Below, piece after piece: positions 1-7,299 of a stretch of DNA of 64,000 nt. Made by a program: the position numbers and the translations under genes. The notes beneath the pieces are model-generated. The model ran no database searches. It was not told where the DNA came from and saw nothing but the letters and a program-made list of their open reading frames with translations. The DNA comes from Rhizobium sophoriradicis. Its GTDB lineage: Bacteria > Pseudomonadota > Alphaproteobacteria > Rhizobiales > Rhizobiaceae. Numbering within the stretch: the first letter of the stretch is position 1; each line of letters opens with the position of its first letter. The stretch is from NCBI RefSeq assembly GCF_003939025.1, contig NZ_RQIH01000026.1, forward strand, positions 19,531 through 83,530. Direction: 5' to 3'.

Positions 1-1
1 G

Positions 2-277
2 CCGTTGCCCGAGAGTCTTTTTGTCGCGACCAAACCCTTGATCGTGTGCCTGATCGCCACCACCGATCGTATTTCCCAGGTGCGGGAAAACCGCATCCTC
101 GGAGCGACCCAGGGCTTCGATCGCGAACATTACACCGATCGCGCCGCGATCTCCGAGGAGCTGAAATATGCGCGCTCGCTTTGCGCCCGTCACAACTGGC
201 CGCTGATCGACGTGACCCGCCGCTCGATCGAGGAAACCGCCGCGGCGATCGTTGCCCTGCGCCCGAAGCTGCGCTAA
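2..277 (+). CDS. PEP synthase/pyruvate phosphate dikinase regulatory protein (DUF299), C-terminal part
   Basis: Only the last 91 or so codons are present; the gene begins before the window. The family comprises bifunctional ADP-dependent kinase/phosphorylases that switch PEP synthase or pyruvate phosphate dikinase off and on by phosphorylating a threonine. The visible part has the family's C-terminal hallmarks: a PESLF segment, a PLIVCLIATTDRISQVRENR-type block, and a closing region with VTRRSIEETAAAI. It sits 33 bases upstream of maf on the same strand. In alphaproteobacteria this gene usually lies with maf, aroE, coaE and dnaQ near the hemE/origin region, which matches the order here. Whether the target is PpdK or PpsA cannot be told from this fragment. 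Confidence 0.85.
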   Translation, partial: PLPESLFVATKPLIVCLIATTDRISQVRENRILGATQGFDREHYTDRAAISEELKYARSLCARHNWPLIDVTRRSIEETAAAIVALRPKLR

Positions 278-310
278 GCGCTGACGCAAAGTCGGCACTC
301 CGAGGAGCCT

Positions 311-910
311 ATGACAACAACAATCATCCTTGCATCGTCGAGCCCGTTTCGGCGGATGCTGATGGAAAATGCCGGCCTGTCCTTCGAGGCGCAGGCCGCA
401 ACGATCGATGAAAGGGCGCTGGAAGCGCCGTTGGAAAAAGCCGGGGCGACGCCGGATGCCGTTGCCCTCGCTCTGGCCAGGGCCAAGGCCGAGGATGTCA
501 GCCGGCGCTTTTCGGACAGCCTGGTTATCGGTTCGGATCAGACGATGTCGCTCGGCGACCGGGTCTTTCATAAGCCGAAGGACATGGCCGACGCGGCCGG
601 CCACCTTCACGCCCTGTCGGGAAGAACGCATCGATTGAACAGCGCCGTCGCCATCGCCAACAATGGTGTGGTCCTGTGGGAACATCTCGCCCATGCCGAA
701 CTGACGATGCGGCCTCTGACGGCGGAATTCATTGCCGGGCATCTGGCGCGGGTCGGTGACAAGGCGCTTTCGAGCGTCGGCGCCTACCAATTGGAGGGGC
801 AGGGCATTCAGCTCTTCGAGAAAATCGAAGGTGATTACTTCACCATTCTCGGCCTGCCGATGCTGCCGCTTCTGACGAAATTGCGCGAACTCGGAGCGAT
901 CGATGGGTGA
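311..910 (+). CDS. maf: Maf-like nucleoside triphosphate pyrophosphatase
   Basis: A 199-residue protein of the Maf/HAM1 fold, the usual family length. These cytoplasmic enzymes hydrolyse non-canonical or excess nucleoside triphosphates to monophosphates. The N-terminal signature ASSSPFRRMLMENAGL is the Maf substrate-binding loop, and the IGSDQTMSLGDRVFHKP block carries the catalytic acidic residue. The start is the ATG at 311, with a GAGG motif about six bases upstream. The 3' end overlaps aroE by 8 bases, so the two are translationally coupled. The exact substrate (dTTP/UTP or 7-methyl-GTP type) is not decided by the sequence. Confidence 0.9.
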   Translation: MTTTIILASSSPFRRMLMENAGLSFEAQAATIDERALEAPLEKAGATPDAVALALARAKAEDVSRRFSDSLVIGSDQTMSLGDRVFHKPKDMADAAGHLHALSGRTHRLNSAVAIANNGVVLWEHLAHAELTMRPLTAEFIAGHLARVGDKALSSVGAYQLEGQGIQLFEKIEGDYFTILGLPMLPLLTKLRELGAIDG

Positions 911-1760
911 TTCACGTGAAACATTCGGGCCGAAGGCGTTTGTCACAGGCTTTCCGATCAAGCATTCGCGCTCGCCGTTGATCCACGGATATTGGTTGAA
1001 GACGCTCGGCCTGCCAGGCAGCTACCGCGCTCATGAAGTCGCACCGGAAGCCTTTGCCGATTTCGTCGCTTCGCTGAAGGATGGCAGTTCCGGCTTTACC
1101 GGCGGCAATGTCACCATTCCCCATAAGGAATTGGCCTTCCGCCTCGCCGACAAACCGGACGCGCTGTCGCTCGAACTCGGCGCGTCGAACACGCTCTGGC
1201 TGGAGGATGGCCTTCTCCACGCGACAAATACCGATGGCCGCGGCTTCACTGCCAATCTTGACGAACGCCATCCGGGCTGGGACCGGCATGACACGGCCGT
1301 GATCTTTGGCGCCGGCGGCGCCAGCCGGGCCGTCATCCAGGCGGTTCGCGACCGCGGCTTCAAGACGATCCACGTCGTCAACCGTACCGTCGAACGGGCC
1401 CACGAACTGGCCGACCGTTTTGGCCCGAAGGTTCAGGCCCATCCGGCCGGTGCGCTTGCCGAGGTCATGAAAGACGCCGGCCTGTTCATCAACACCACGT
1501 CGCTCGGCATGGACGGCGAGCCGGCGCCGCAGCTTGATTTCACTCCACTTGCTGCCGACGCCGTCGTTACCGATATCGTCTATGTGCCGCTGAAGACGGC
1601 GATCCTGGCGCAGGCGCAAGAGCAGGGCTTTGCGATCGTCGACGGTCTCGGCATGCTGCTGCATCAGGCCGTGCCGGGCTTCGAGACATGGTTCGGCAAG
1701 CGCCCCGTCGTCGACGCCGCACTGCGTGCACTGATCATTGCGGATATGGAAGCACACTGA
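903..1760 (+). CDS. aroE: Shikimate dehydrogenase
   Basis: A 285-residue NADP-dependent shikimate 5-dehydrogenase, which reduces 3-dehydroshikimate to shikimate in the chorismate pathway. The N-terminus has the substrate-binding motif KHSRSPLIHGYW with the paired serines. The catalytic Lys lies in GGNVTIPHKE, and NADP binds at the glycine-rich GAGGASRAV followed by VNRTVERA. The C-terminal GLGMLLHQA motif is also conserved. It overlaps maf by 8 bases, and its TGA shares its last base with the coaE ATG, so this is a tightly packed operon. Confidence 0.95.
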   Translation: MGDSRETFGPKAFVTGFPIKHSRSPLIHGYWLKTLGLPGSYRAHEVAPEAFADFVASLKDGSSGFTGGNVTIPHKELAFRLADKPDALSLELGASNTLWLEDGLLHATNTDGRGFTANLDERHPGWDRHDTAVIFGAGGASRAVIQAVRDRGFKTIHVVNRTVERAHELADRFGPKVQAHPAGALAEVMKDAGLFINTTSLGMDGEPAPQLDFTPLAADAVVTDIVYVPLKTAILAQAQEQGFAIVDGLGMLLHQAVPGFETWFGKRPVVDAALRALIIADMEAH

Positions 1761-2371
1761 TGCTGAAGATCGGATTGACCGGCTCGATCGGAATGGGAAA
1801 GTCGACGGCCGGCAAGCTCTTTGCCGAGGCCGGGATTCCGCTGAACGATTCCGATGCCGTGGTCCACGATCTCTATGCCGGCGAGGCTGCACCGCTGGTG
1901 GATGCCGCCTTTCCCGGCACGATGAAGGACGGCTTGGTCGACCGGCAAGAACTCGGCCGCCAACTGGCGCACGATCCCGACGGCTTCAAACGGCTGGAGG
2001 CAATCGTCCACCCGCTGGTCCGCAAGCGCGAAACGGAATTTCTGGCCCGCCACCGTGCCGCCGGCGCCGAGATGGTTCTGCTCGATATCCCGCTGCTTTT
2101 CGAAACCGACGCTTGGGAAAGGGTGGATGTCATCGTCGTCGTCAGCACCGATCCACAGATTCAGCGTCAGAGGGTGCTTGCGCGCGACGACATGACCGAG
2201 GAAAAATTCGACATGATTCTCTCTCGCCAGACGCCGGATGCAGAAAAACGGCGCCGTGCCGATTACCTGATCGACACCAGCCACAGCATTGAGCAGACGA
2301 GGGAACGGGTGCTTGAGATCGTCGCCGATCTGAAAATGCGAATTGCCAAGGGAGATTTCCGGAATGCGTGA
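1760..2371 (+). CDS. coaE: Dephospho-CoA kinase
   Basis: A 203-residue P-loop kinase that performs the last step of coenzyme A synthesis, phosphorylating the 3'-hydroxyl of dephospho-CoA. The Walker A motif GSIGMGKST is near the N-terminus, and the CoaE signatures VVHDLY, HPLVRKRE and LDIPLLFET follow in order. The ATG at 1760 is chosen because the protein then starts directly with MLKIGLTGSIGMGKS and the codon overlaps the aroE stop by one base. An in-frame upstream extension would lie inside aroE. The 3' end overlaps dnaQ by 8 bases. Confidence 0.95.
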   Translation: MLKIGLTGSIGMGKSTAGKLFAEAGIPLNDSDAVVHDLYAGEAAPLVDAAFPGTMKDGLVDRQELGRQLAHDPDGFKRLEAIVHPLVRKRETEFLARHRAAGAEMVLLDIPLLFETDAWERVDVIVVVSTDPQIQRQRVLARDDMTEEKFDMILSRQTPDAEKRRRADYLIDTSHSIEQTRERVLEIVADLKMRIAKGDFRNA

Positions 2372-3080
2372 GATCATTTTCGATACGGAAACCACCGGCC
2401 TTGACAACCGGATGGACCGCATCATCGAAATCGGCGGCATCGAACTCTTCAATCACTTCCCGACCGGCAACACCCTTCATATCTACATCAATCCGGGAGA
2501 TCAGAAGGTCCATCCGGATGCGCTCGCCGTGCACGGCATTACGGATGAATTCCTCAAGGACAAGAAAGCCTTCGCCGAGGTCGCCGAGGAAATTCTCGCC
2601 TTTTTCGGCGATGCCAAGTGGATCGCCCACAACGCCACTTTCGACATGGGCTTCATCAACGCCGAATTCGCGCGGATCGGTTTGCCGCCGATCCTGCCGG
2701 AACGGGTGGTCGATACGCTGTCCATGGCGCGGCGGAAAAATCCGATGGGACCAAATTCGCTCGACGCACTTTGCCGGCGTTACGGCGTCGACAATTCGCA
2801 CCGCGCCAAACACGGCGCGCTTCTCGACTCCGAGCTGCTGGCCGAAGTCTATATCGAAATGATCGGCGGCAGGCAGGCGGCCCTTGGCCTCGGACAATCC
2901 GGCCAGGCGGCGGGCGGCGAAATGGCGATGGAAGATGATGGAGCGATATTAGCGGTGCTTGAGCGGCCCCGGCCGCTTGCACCCCGCCTCAGCCAGGCCG
3001 AAGCGCAGGCGCATGAGGCGCTGGTCGCCAAGCTCGGCGAAAAAGGCATCTGGTCGAAATTCGCCAGCTCGCCAGCGTGA
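2364..3080 (+). CDS. dnaQ: DNA polymerase III epsilon subunit (3'-5' proofreading exonuclease)
   Basis: A 238-residue DEDDh exonuclease that proofreads for the replicative polymerase. All three exonuclease motifs are visible: ExoI FDTETTGLD (Asp7, Glu9), ExoII HNATFDMGF (Asp94) and ExoIII HGALLDSE (His150, Asp155). The C-terminal tail after about residue 180, rich in Ala and Glu, corresponds to the polymerase-binding region. The start is the ATG at 2364, preceded by GGAGA at 2351-2355. Earlier in-frame codons lie inside coaE and add residues absent from the family. It is last in the maf-aroE-coaE-dnaQ run and faces secB. Confidence 0.94.
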   Translation: MREIIFDTETTGLDNRMDRIIEIGGIELFNHFPTGNTLHIYINPGDQKVHPDALAVHGITDEFLKDKKAFAEVAEEILAFFGDAKWIAHNATFDMGFINAEFARIGLPPILPERVVDTLSMARRKNPMGPNSLDALCRRYGVDNSHRAKHGALLDSELLAEVYIEMIGGRQAALGLGQSGQAAGGEMAMEDDGAILAVLERPRPLAPRLSQAEAQAHEALVAKLGEKGIWSKFASSPA

Positions 3081-3133
3081 CAAATCGGGCCGCAGCGTCC
3101 CTTTCGCGTCTTTCAGACGCGCGGCGCTGAATT

Positions 3134-3160
3134 AAAAATGCCCGGGACTTGCCCGGGCAT
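3134..3160 (-). terminator. Rho-independent terminator of secB
   Basis: A perfect 9-bp inverted repeat (ATGCCCGGG at 3138-3146, CCCGGGCAT at 3152-3160) with a 5-base loop. Read on the minus strand it is followed directly by TTTTTAATT. It lies just after the secB stop. A smaller hairpin at 3105-3121 (CGCGTCT/AGACGCG) has no T-run and could mark the end of dnaQ transcription. Confidence 0.85.
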
Positions 3161-3187
3161 CCGCATGTCAGAACCGACGGAATTCGA

Positions 3188-3670
3188 TCAGTTCGGAACG
3201 GCCTGAACCTTGGCGCGGGCCTGCTCTTCGGCAACGCGCTGGGCAAACATCTGCGTGAAGTCGATCGGGTCGATCATCAGCGGCGGGAAGCCGCCGTTGC
3301 GGGTCACGTCGGCGATGATCTGACGGGCGAAGGGGAAGAGCATGCGCGGGCATTCGATGAAGAGAACCGGCAGCATGTGCTCCTGCGGGAAGCCGGTAAC
3401 GCGGAAGACGCCGCCATAGACGAGTTCGGTGTGGAAAACCGTCTTGTCATCATCCTTGGCTTCGGCATTCAGCGACAGCACGACATCGAAATCCGTGTCG
3501 GAAAGCGGATTGGCGTTGACGTTCACATTGATGTTGATCGTCGGCGCCTTGTCGCGCGCCTGCAGCGAACGCGGCGCACCCGGATTTTCAAAGGACAGAT
3601 CCTTCGTATATTGCGCAAGGATCGAAAGGGTGGGGTTGGTCGCACCGTTGCTGTTGTTTTCGTCTGCCAT
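3188..3670 (-). CDS. secB: Protein-export chaperone SecB
   Basis: A 160-residue SecB. It forms a tetramer in the cytoplasm that keeps precursors unfolded and delivers them to SecA. The family core is clear: LSILAQYTKDLSFENP, the INVNVNAN beta strand, YGGVFRVTG and the conserved FPFARQIIADVTRNGGFPP. The ATG at 3670 gives the usual SecB length and start (MADENN). A longer frame up to 3799 adds about 40 residues unlike the family. fxsA lies about 100 bases upstream on the same strand, and a strong terminator follows. Confidence 0.95.
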   Translation of the reverse strand: MADENNSNGATNPTLSILAQYTKDLSFENPGAPRSLQARDKAPTININVNVNANPLSDTDFDVVLSLNAEAKDDDKTVFHTELVYGGVFRVTGFPQEHMLPVLFIECPRMLFPFARQIIADVTRNGGFPPLMIDPIDFTQMFAQRVAEEQARAKVQAVPN

Positions 3671-3771
3671 TGGCTTTTCCTCGAAGGGCATGGGAATGGT
3701 GCCGCCATCTAACATTTCGGGGAGGGGCTTACAACCCTGAGCGCTGGGCGCCGTTGCTCGGTCGAAGCACT

Positions 3772-4281
3772 TCAATCGCCGAGATGTTTGCCGGACCATG
3801 GCGAGTTGCGATCCGGCTGCCTATGATAATCCTCCTCGTCGAGATCCACCACCTTCGAATTCCGGTTGCCGTCGCGGGACTGCGGTTTCGGGCCGGCGGA
3901 AAAGCCGCCCTGGACGACGACGAAGCGTCTGGCGATCGACCGCCAGACGAGATCGCGCACCGGCGGAATGAGAATGAGGATTGCGATGATATCGGTAAGG
4001 AAGCCGGGAATGATCAGCAGCAGCGCGGCGATGACCGTCATCGCCGGCTTCAGCAGATCGCGGCCGGGCATCACGCCGTTCCGTCCTTCGCTCGACATGC
4101 GGCGCAGGATATCGATGCCCTGCCGGCGCAGCAGGACCACGCCCAAAACAAAGCTCGCCATGACGAGCGCCAGTGTCAGCACCAAGCCGAGCGCCCGGCC
4201 GACGACGACGAAACCGGCTATTTCGCCAAGCGGCAGCAGCAGAATGAAAGCCGGCAGGATTGAAAAACGCATATTCGTCAT
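3772..4281 (-). CDS. fxsA: FxsA-family inner-membrane protein
   Basis: A 169-residue membrane protein of the FxsA/UPF0716 family, named for E. coli FxsA, whose overproduction relieves exclusion of phage T7 by the F plasmid. Three or four hydrophobic segments are visible (ILPAFILLLPLGEIAGFVVVG; LVLTLALVMASFVLGVVLL; TVIAALLLIIPGFLTDIIAIL). The family motif PGFLTDIIAI sits in the last one, and the C-terminal tail is polar and probably cytoplasmic. It starts at the ATG at 4281; a second Met lies three codons on. It is divergent from the Tim44-like gene and upstream of secB. The native function is unknown. Confidence 0.85.
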   Translation of the reverse strand: MTNMRFSILPAFILLLPLGEIAGFVVVGRALGLVLTLALVMASFVLGVVLLRRQGIDILRRMSSEGRNGVMPGRDLLKPAMTVIAALLLIIPGFLTDIIAILILIPPVRDLVWRSIARRFVVVQGGFSAGPKPQSRDGNRNSKVVDLDEEDYHRQPDRNSPWSGKHLGD

Positions 4282-4403
4282 GTCCCGGACTGGCCGGTCT
4301 CCTCTTGGCGGCGGCGAAGATGCCAGCCATCATTTGAATCATCTGTATAGGCGGACTATATGGGAGTACAAATCAGAGATGTTAACGGCGGTTGCGATAC
4401 GAT

Positions 4404-5108
4404 ATGAGTTCGAACGACTTCATCACATTATTCTTCCTGGTGGCGGCGGTGCTGATTTTCTTTCAGCTCCGCTCCGTGCTCGGCCGCCGCACGGGAAACG
4501 AGAAGCCGCCGCGCGATCTCTATACGCCCCGGGACGCGGCGCCTGCTGAAGCTGCCGATGCCGGCAAGGTCGTGACGCTGCCGCGGCGCGATGCGACGGG
4601 GGAGGACGAGGATCGCTTCGCCGCCATCGATGCCGTTGCCGCACCGGGAACGCCGCTCAACGAATCGCTGCGCGCCCTGAATAAGGCCGACCCTTCCTTC
4701 AATCCGAAGGAATTTCTGAACGGCGCCCGCATGGCCTACGAAATGATCGTCATGGCCTATGCCGACGGCGACCGGAAAACGCTGAAGAACCTGCTGTCCC
4801 GTGAAGTCTATGACGGTTTCGATGCGGCGATCGGCGAGCGAGAAAGCCGCGGCGAGAAGGTGAAGTCCACCTTCGTCGGCATCGACAAGGCCGACATCAC
4901 CCATGCCGAGACGAAGGGCAGCGAAGCGCAGATCACCGTGCGCATCGTCAGCCAGCTGATATCGGCCACTTACGACAAGGCGGATGCTCTGATCGAAGGC
5001 GATGCCGAGAACGTCGCCGAGGTCAATGACCTATGGACCTTCGCCCGCGATACCCGCTCGCGCGACCCGAACTGGAAACTTGTGGCGACCGAATCGGAAC
5101 ATGAGTGA
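4404..5108 (+). CDS. Tim44/TimA-family membrane-associated protein
   Basis: A 234-residue protein with an N-terminal hydrophobic segment (residues about 4-20, FITLFFLVAAVLIFFQLRS), a polar linker, and a C-terminal Tim44-like domain from about residue 90 (FLNGARMAYEMIVMAYADGD, LLSREVYDGF, VRIVSQLISATYD, DLWTFARD). The mitochondrial relative tethers the import motor to the inner membrane, and the bacterial relatives are inner-membrane proteins of poorly known role. The start is the ATG at 4404; an in-frame TTG four codons earlier is possible but less likely. The stop overlaps the MltA-like gene. The position beside secB, fxsA and an MltA-like gene is conserved in rhizobia and hints at an envelope role (inference). 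Confidence 0.85.
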   Translation: MSSNDFITLFFLVAAVLIFFQLRSVLGRRTGNEKPPRDLYTPRDAAPAEAADAGKVVTLPRRDATGEDEDRFAAIDAVAAPGTPLNESLRALNKADPSFNPKEFLNGARMAYEMIVMAYADGDRKTLKNLLSREVYDGFDAAIGERESRGEKVKSTFVGIDKADITHAETKGSEAQITVRIVSQLISATYDKADALIEGDAENVAEVNDLWTFARDTRSRDPNWKLVATESEHE

Positions 5109-6222
5109 CCACGCATCGGACTTCGTCCTGCAGGCCATAAGCTTCGACACTTTGGAAGGCTGGAAGGATGATGATCCCTCCGGCCTTTTTGAAGTCATGC
5201 GATGCTGTCGGCGGCAGATCACCGAGGTCAAACCCTACCGCGCCGGCTCGCTCGGCCTGAGTTCGGAAGACTTGCTTCCGCTTCTGATCGCCGCTGAAGA
5301 TTTCACGCCGTCCTCTCCCGCATCGGCACGCCGCTTTTTCGAAACACACTGCCGGCCATTCCTGATCCGCCGCAAGGATGGCAATCCCGGCTTCGTCACC
5401 GCTTTTTACGAGCCCGAGATCGAGGTATCGGAAACGCCGGATGACGTTTTTCGTTTTCCCTTCTATCGCCGTCCCGACGATCTGATCGATCTCGACGACG
5501 GCAATCGCCCGGCCGAACTGGACGAGGCCTATGCGTTCGGCCGCCGCCATGATGACGGCGGGATCGGCGCCTATCCGGATCGCCGCGCGATCGACCAGGG
5601 TTTTCTTGAAGGCCGCGGCCTCGAAATCGCCTGGGCGAAGTCGAAGGTCGATGTTTTCTTCGTCCACGTGCAGGGCGCCGCCCGGCTGCGTTACAGAAAT
5701 GGCCGGATCGGCCGCATCACCTACGCAGCGAAGGCCGGCCATCCCTTCTCGGCAATCGGCAAGCTGCTGATCGAGTGCGGAGAAATCGACCGAGCCGAGA
5801 TTTCGATGCAGTCGATCCGCGCTTGGCTGGCGTACAATCCCGAGCGGGTGGACGAAGTGTTATGGCACAACCGCTCCTATATTTTCTTCCGGGAGGCGGC
5901 GGTCGCCGATCTTGAGGCCGGTCCGATCGCGGCCGCCAAGGTGCCGCTTCTTGCCGGCCGTTCGCTGGCCGTCGACCGGCTGATCCATACCTTCGGCTTT
6001 CCCTTTTTCATCCGCGCCGAAAGCCTCACCCATCTCGATCGAGGCCGGCCTTTCCGCCGGCTGATGTTGGCGCTCGATACCGGCTCGGCGATCGTCGGGC
6101 CGGCCCGCGGCGACATCTTCACCGGTTCGGGGGATACGGCAGGAGAACGAGCCGGCACCGTCCGCAACGACGCCGATTTCGCCATTCTCATTCCCAATGC
6201 TGCCGCCGGACGATTTGACTGA
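5101..6222 (+). CDS. mltA: MltA-family lytic murein transglycosylase
   Basis: A 373-residue protein with the MltA specific domain in the middle (FVTAFYEPEIEVSETP, GRGLEIAWAKSKVDVFFVHVQGAARL, SIRAWLAYNP) and the C-terminal 3D domain (LALDTGSAIVGPARGDIFTGSGDTAGE), which holds catalytic Asp residues. MltA enzymes cleave the MurNAc-GlcNAc bond with formation of 1,6-anhydro-MurNAc. The ATG at 5101 overlaps the preceding stop. Unusually, no signal peptide or lipobox is visible from this start, and an upstream extension to 5002 has none either. The stop shares a base with the Smr gene start. Confidence 0.9.
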   Translation: MSDHASDFVLQAISFDTLEGWKDDDPSGLFEVMRCCRRQITEVKPYRAGSLGLSSEDLLPLLIAAEDFTPSSPASARRFFETHCRPFLIRRKDGNPGFVTAFYEPEIEVSETPDDVFRFPFYRRPDDLIDLDDGNRPAELDEAYAFGRRHDDGGIGAYPDRRAIDQGFLEGRGLEIAWAKSKVDVFFVHVQGAARLRYRNGRIGRITYAAKAGHPFSAIGKLLIECGEIDRAEISMQSIRAWLAYNPERVDEVLWHNRSYIFFREAAVADLEAGPIAAAKVPLLAGRSLAVDRLIHTFGFPFFIRAESLTHLDRGRPFRRLMLALDTGSAIVGPARGDIFTGSGDTAGERAGTVRNDADFAILIPNAAAGRFD

Positions 6223-6791
6223 TGGCTAGGGATCGCAAGCTCAGCGCCGATGAGAGGATCCTCTGGGGTAAGGTTGCCCGCCGCACCCGGCCGATGCCTG
6301 AAAAGGCGGGTGAGTTGAATGAACTCGATGCCTTTCTCGTCGAGGCCGAAGCCGTCGCCGAACAGGAGAAGGCCGGAAAGCAGGCATCCGCCGCGCCTCT
6401 GCCGCTGCAACCGGCAGCGCCTTCGGCGTCGAAACCGTCGGCCGGTGTGCACCATCCGCTGGAAAATCCGGTCAAGCGTAAGATCGCCAAGGGCCGGCTG
6501 GCGCTCGAAGCGCGGATCGACCTGCATGGGCTGGTACAGAGCGAGGCTCATGTCATCCTTCTCGATTTCCTGATCCGCGCCCATGAGCGCGGCCTGCGCC
6601 ATGTCTTGGTCATCACCGGCAAAGGCAGCTCGATGGGCAGCGACGGTGCGCTGAAGCGGGCCGTGCCGCTGTGGTTCTCAAAGCCGGAATTCCGCTATTT
6701 GATCTCTTCCTATGAGCCGGCCGCACAGCATCATGGCGGCGAGGGCGCGCTCTATATCCGCCTGTCGCGGCGGCATGGGGAAAGGCCATGA
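6222..6791 (+). CDS. Smr-domain protein (MutS2 C-terminal type nuclease domain)
   Basis: A 189-residue protein. Residues 1-90 are polar and low in complexity. Residues about 97-185 form a Smr domain with the signature DLHG (100-103), ITGKG (131-135), and the closing HHGGEGALYIRL. Stand-alone Smr proteins have nicking endonuclease or RNA-linked activities in the few studied cases; the bacterial role here is unknown. The gene overlaps the MltA-like gene by one base and the XRE regulator by 4 bases (ATGA), so it is part of one transcript. Confidence 0.88.
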   Translation: MARDRKLSADERILWGKVARRTRPMPEKAGELNELDAFLVEAEAVAEQEKAGKQASAAPLPLQPAAPSASKPSAGVHHPLENPVKRKIAKGRLALEARIDLHGLVQSEAHVILLDFLIRAHERGLRHVLVITGKGSSMGSDGALKRAVPLWFSKPEFRYLISSYEPAAQHHGGEGALYIRLSRRHGERP

Positions 6792-7165
6792 CCCCCTTCG
6801 GCGAGGCGGTTCGCCGGCTGAGGGCGCGCAAGGGCGTCTCGCAGAAGGAAATGGCGGAAGCGCTGAACGTCTCCCCCGCCTATCTCTCGGCGCTCGAACA
6901 TGGCAAGCGCGGTCTGCCGACATTCGATCTGCTGCAGCGCATCGCCGGCTATTTCAATATCATCTGGGATGAGGCCGAGGAACTGTTCCTGCTCGCCCGT
7001 TCCTCCGACCCGCGCGTCGTCATCGACACCTCGGGCCTACCGCCGGAATATACCGTATTTGCCAACCGGCTGGCCCGGCGGATCCGCGAGCTTGACAGCG
7101 CTGAGATCGCCCGGTTATCGGCTCTTCTCGAAAATAGCGGCAAAGGCGACGGAAAAGCGTCATAA
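6788..7165 (+). CDS. XRE-family helix-turn-helix regulator
   Basis: A 125-residue protein with an N-terminal Cro/C1-type HTH (residues about 4-62): RRLRARKGVSQKEMAEALNV is helices 1-2 and SPAYLSALEHGKRGLP is the recognition helix region. The C-terminal half is helical and carries no recognisable sensor domain. It is last in the Tim44-like/MltA-like/Smr operon, with a 4-base overlap to the Smr gene. Its targets are unknown. A 7-bp inverted repeat (7166-7172 with 7187-7193) lies just after the stop, but no T-run follows. Confidence 0.85.
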   Translation: MTPFGEAVRRLRARKGVSQKEMAEALNVSPAYLSALEHGKRGLPTFDLLQRIAGYFNIIWDEAEELFLLARSSDPRVVIDTSGLPPEYTVFANRLARRIRELDSAEIARLSALLENSGKGDGKAS

Positions 7166-7200
7166 TCCCCTGTTTTATGGCTTGTTCAGGGGACTTGCCA

Positions 7201-7229
7201 TTGGGAACAGGGCTCAAAAAACCTATATA
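7201..7229 (+). promoter_or_regulatory. Candidate gyrB promoter
   Basis: A TTGGGA hexamer at 7201-7206 and TATATA at 7224-7229 are separated by 17 bases, in the 134-base gap before gyrB. The gap otherwise has no gene. The match to a housekeeping sigma-70 promoter is moderate and based on inspection only. Confidence 0.45.
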
Positions 7230-7299
7230 CGAGAGTGAAGAAAGCCGGTGATTCGCAAGGCGCGCCGCCGCTTACGACAACAGGGAAAATCTCGACAGA

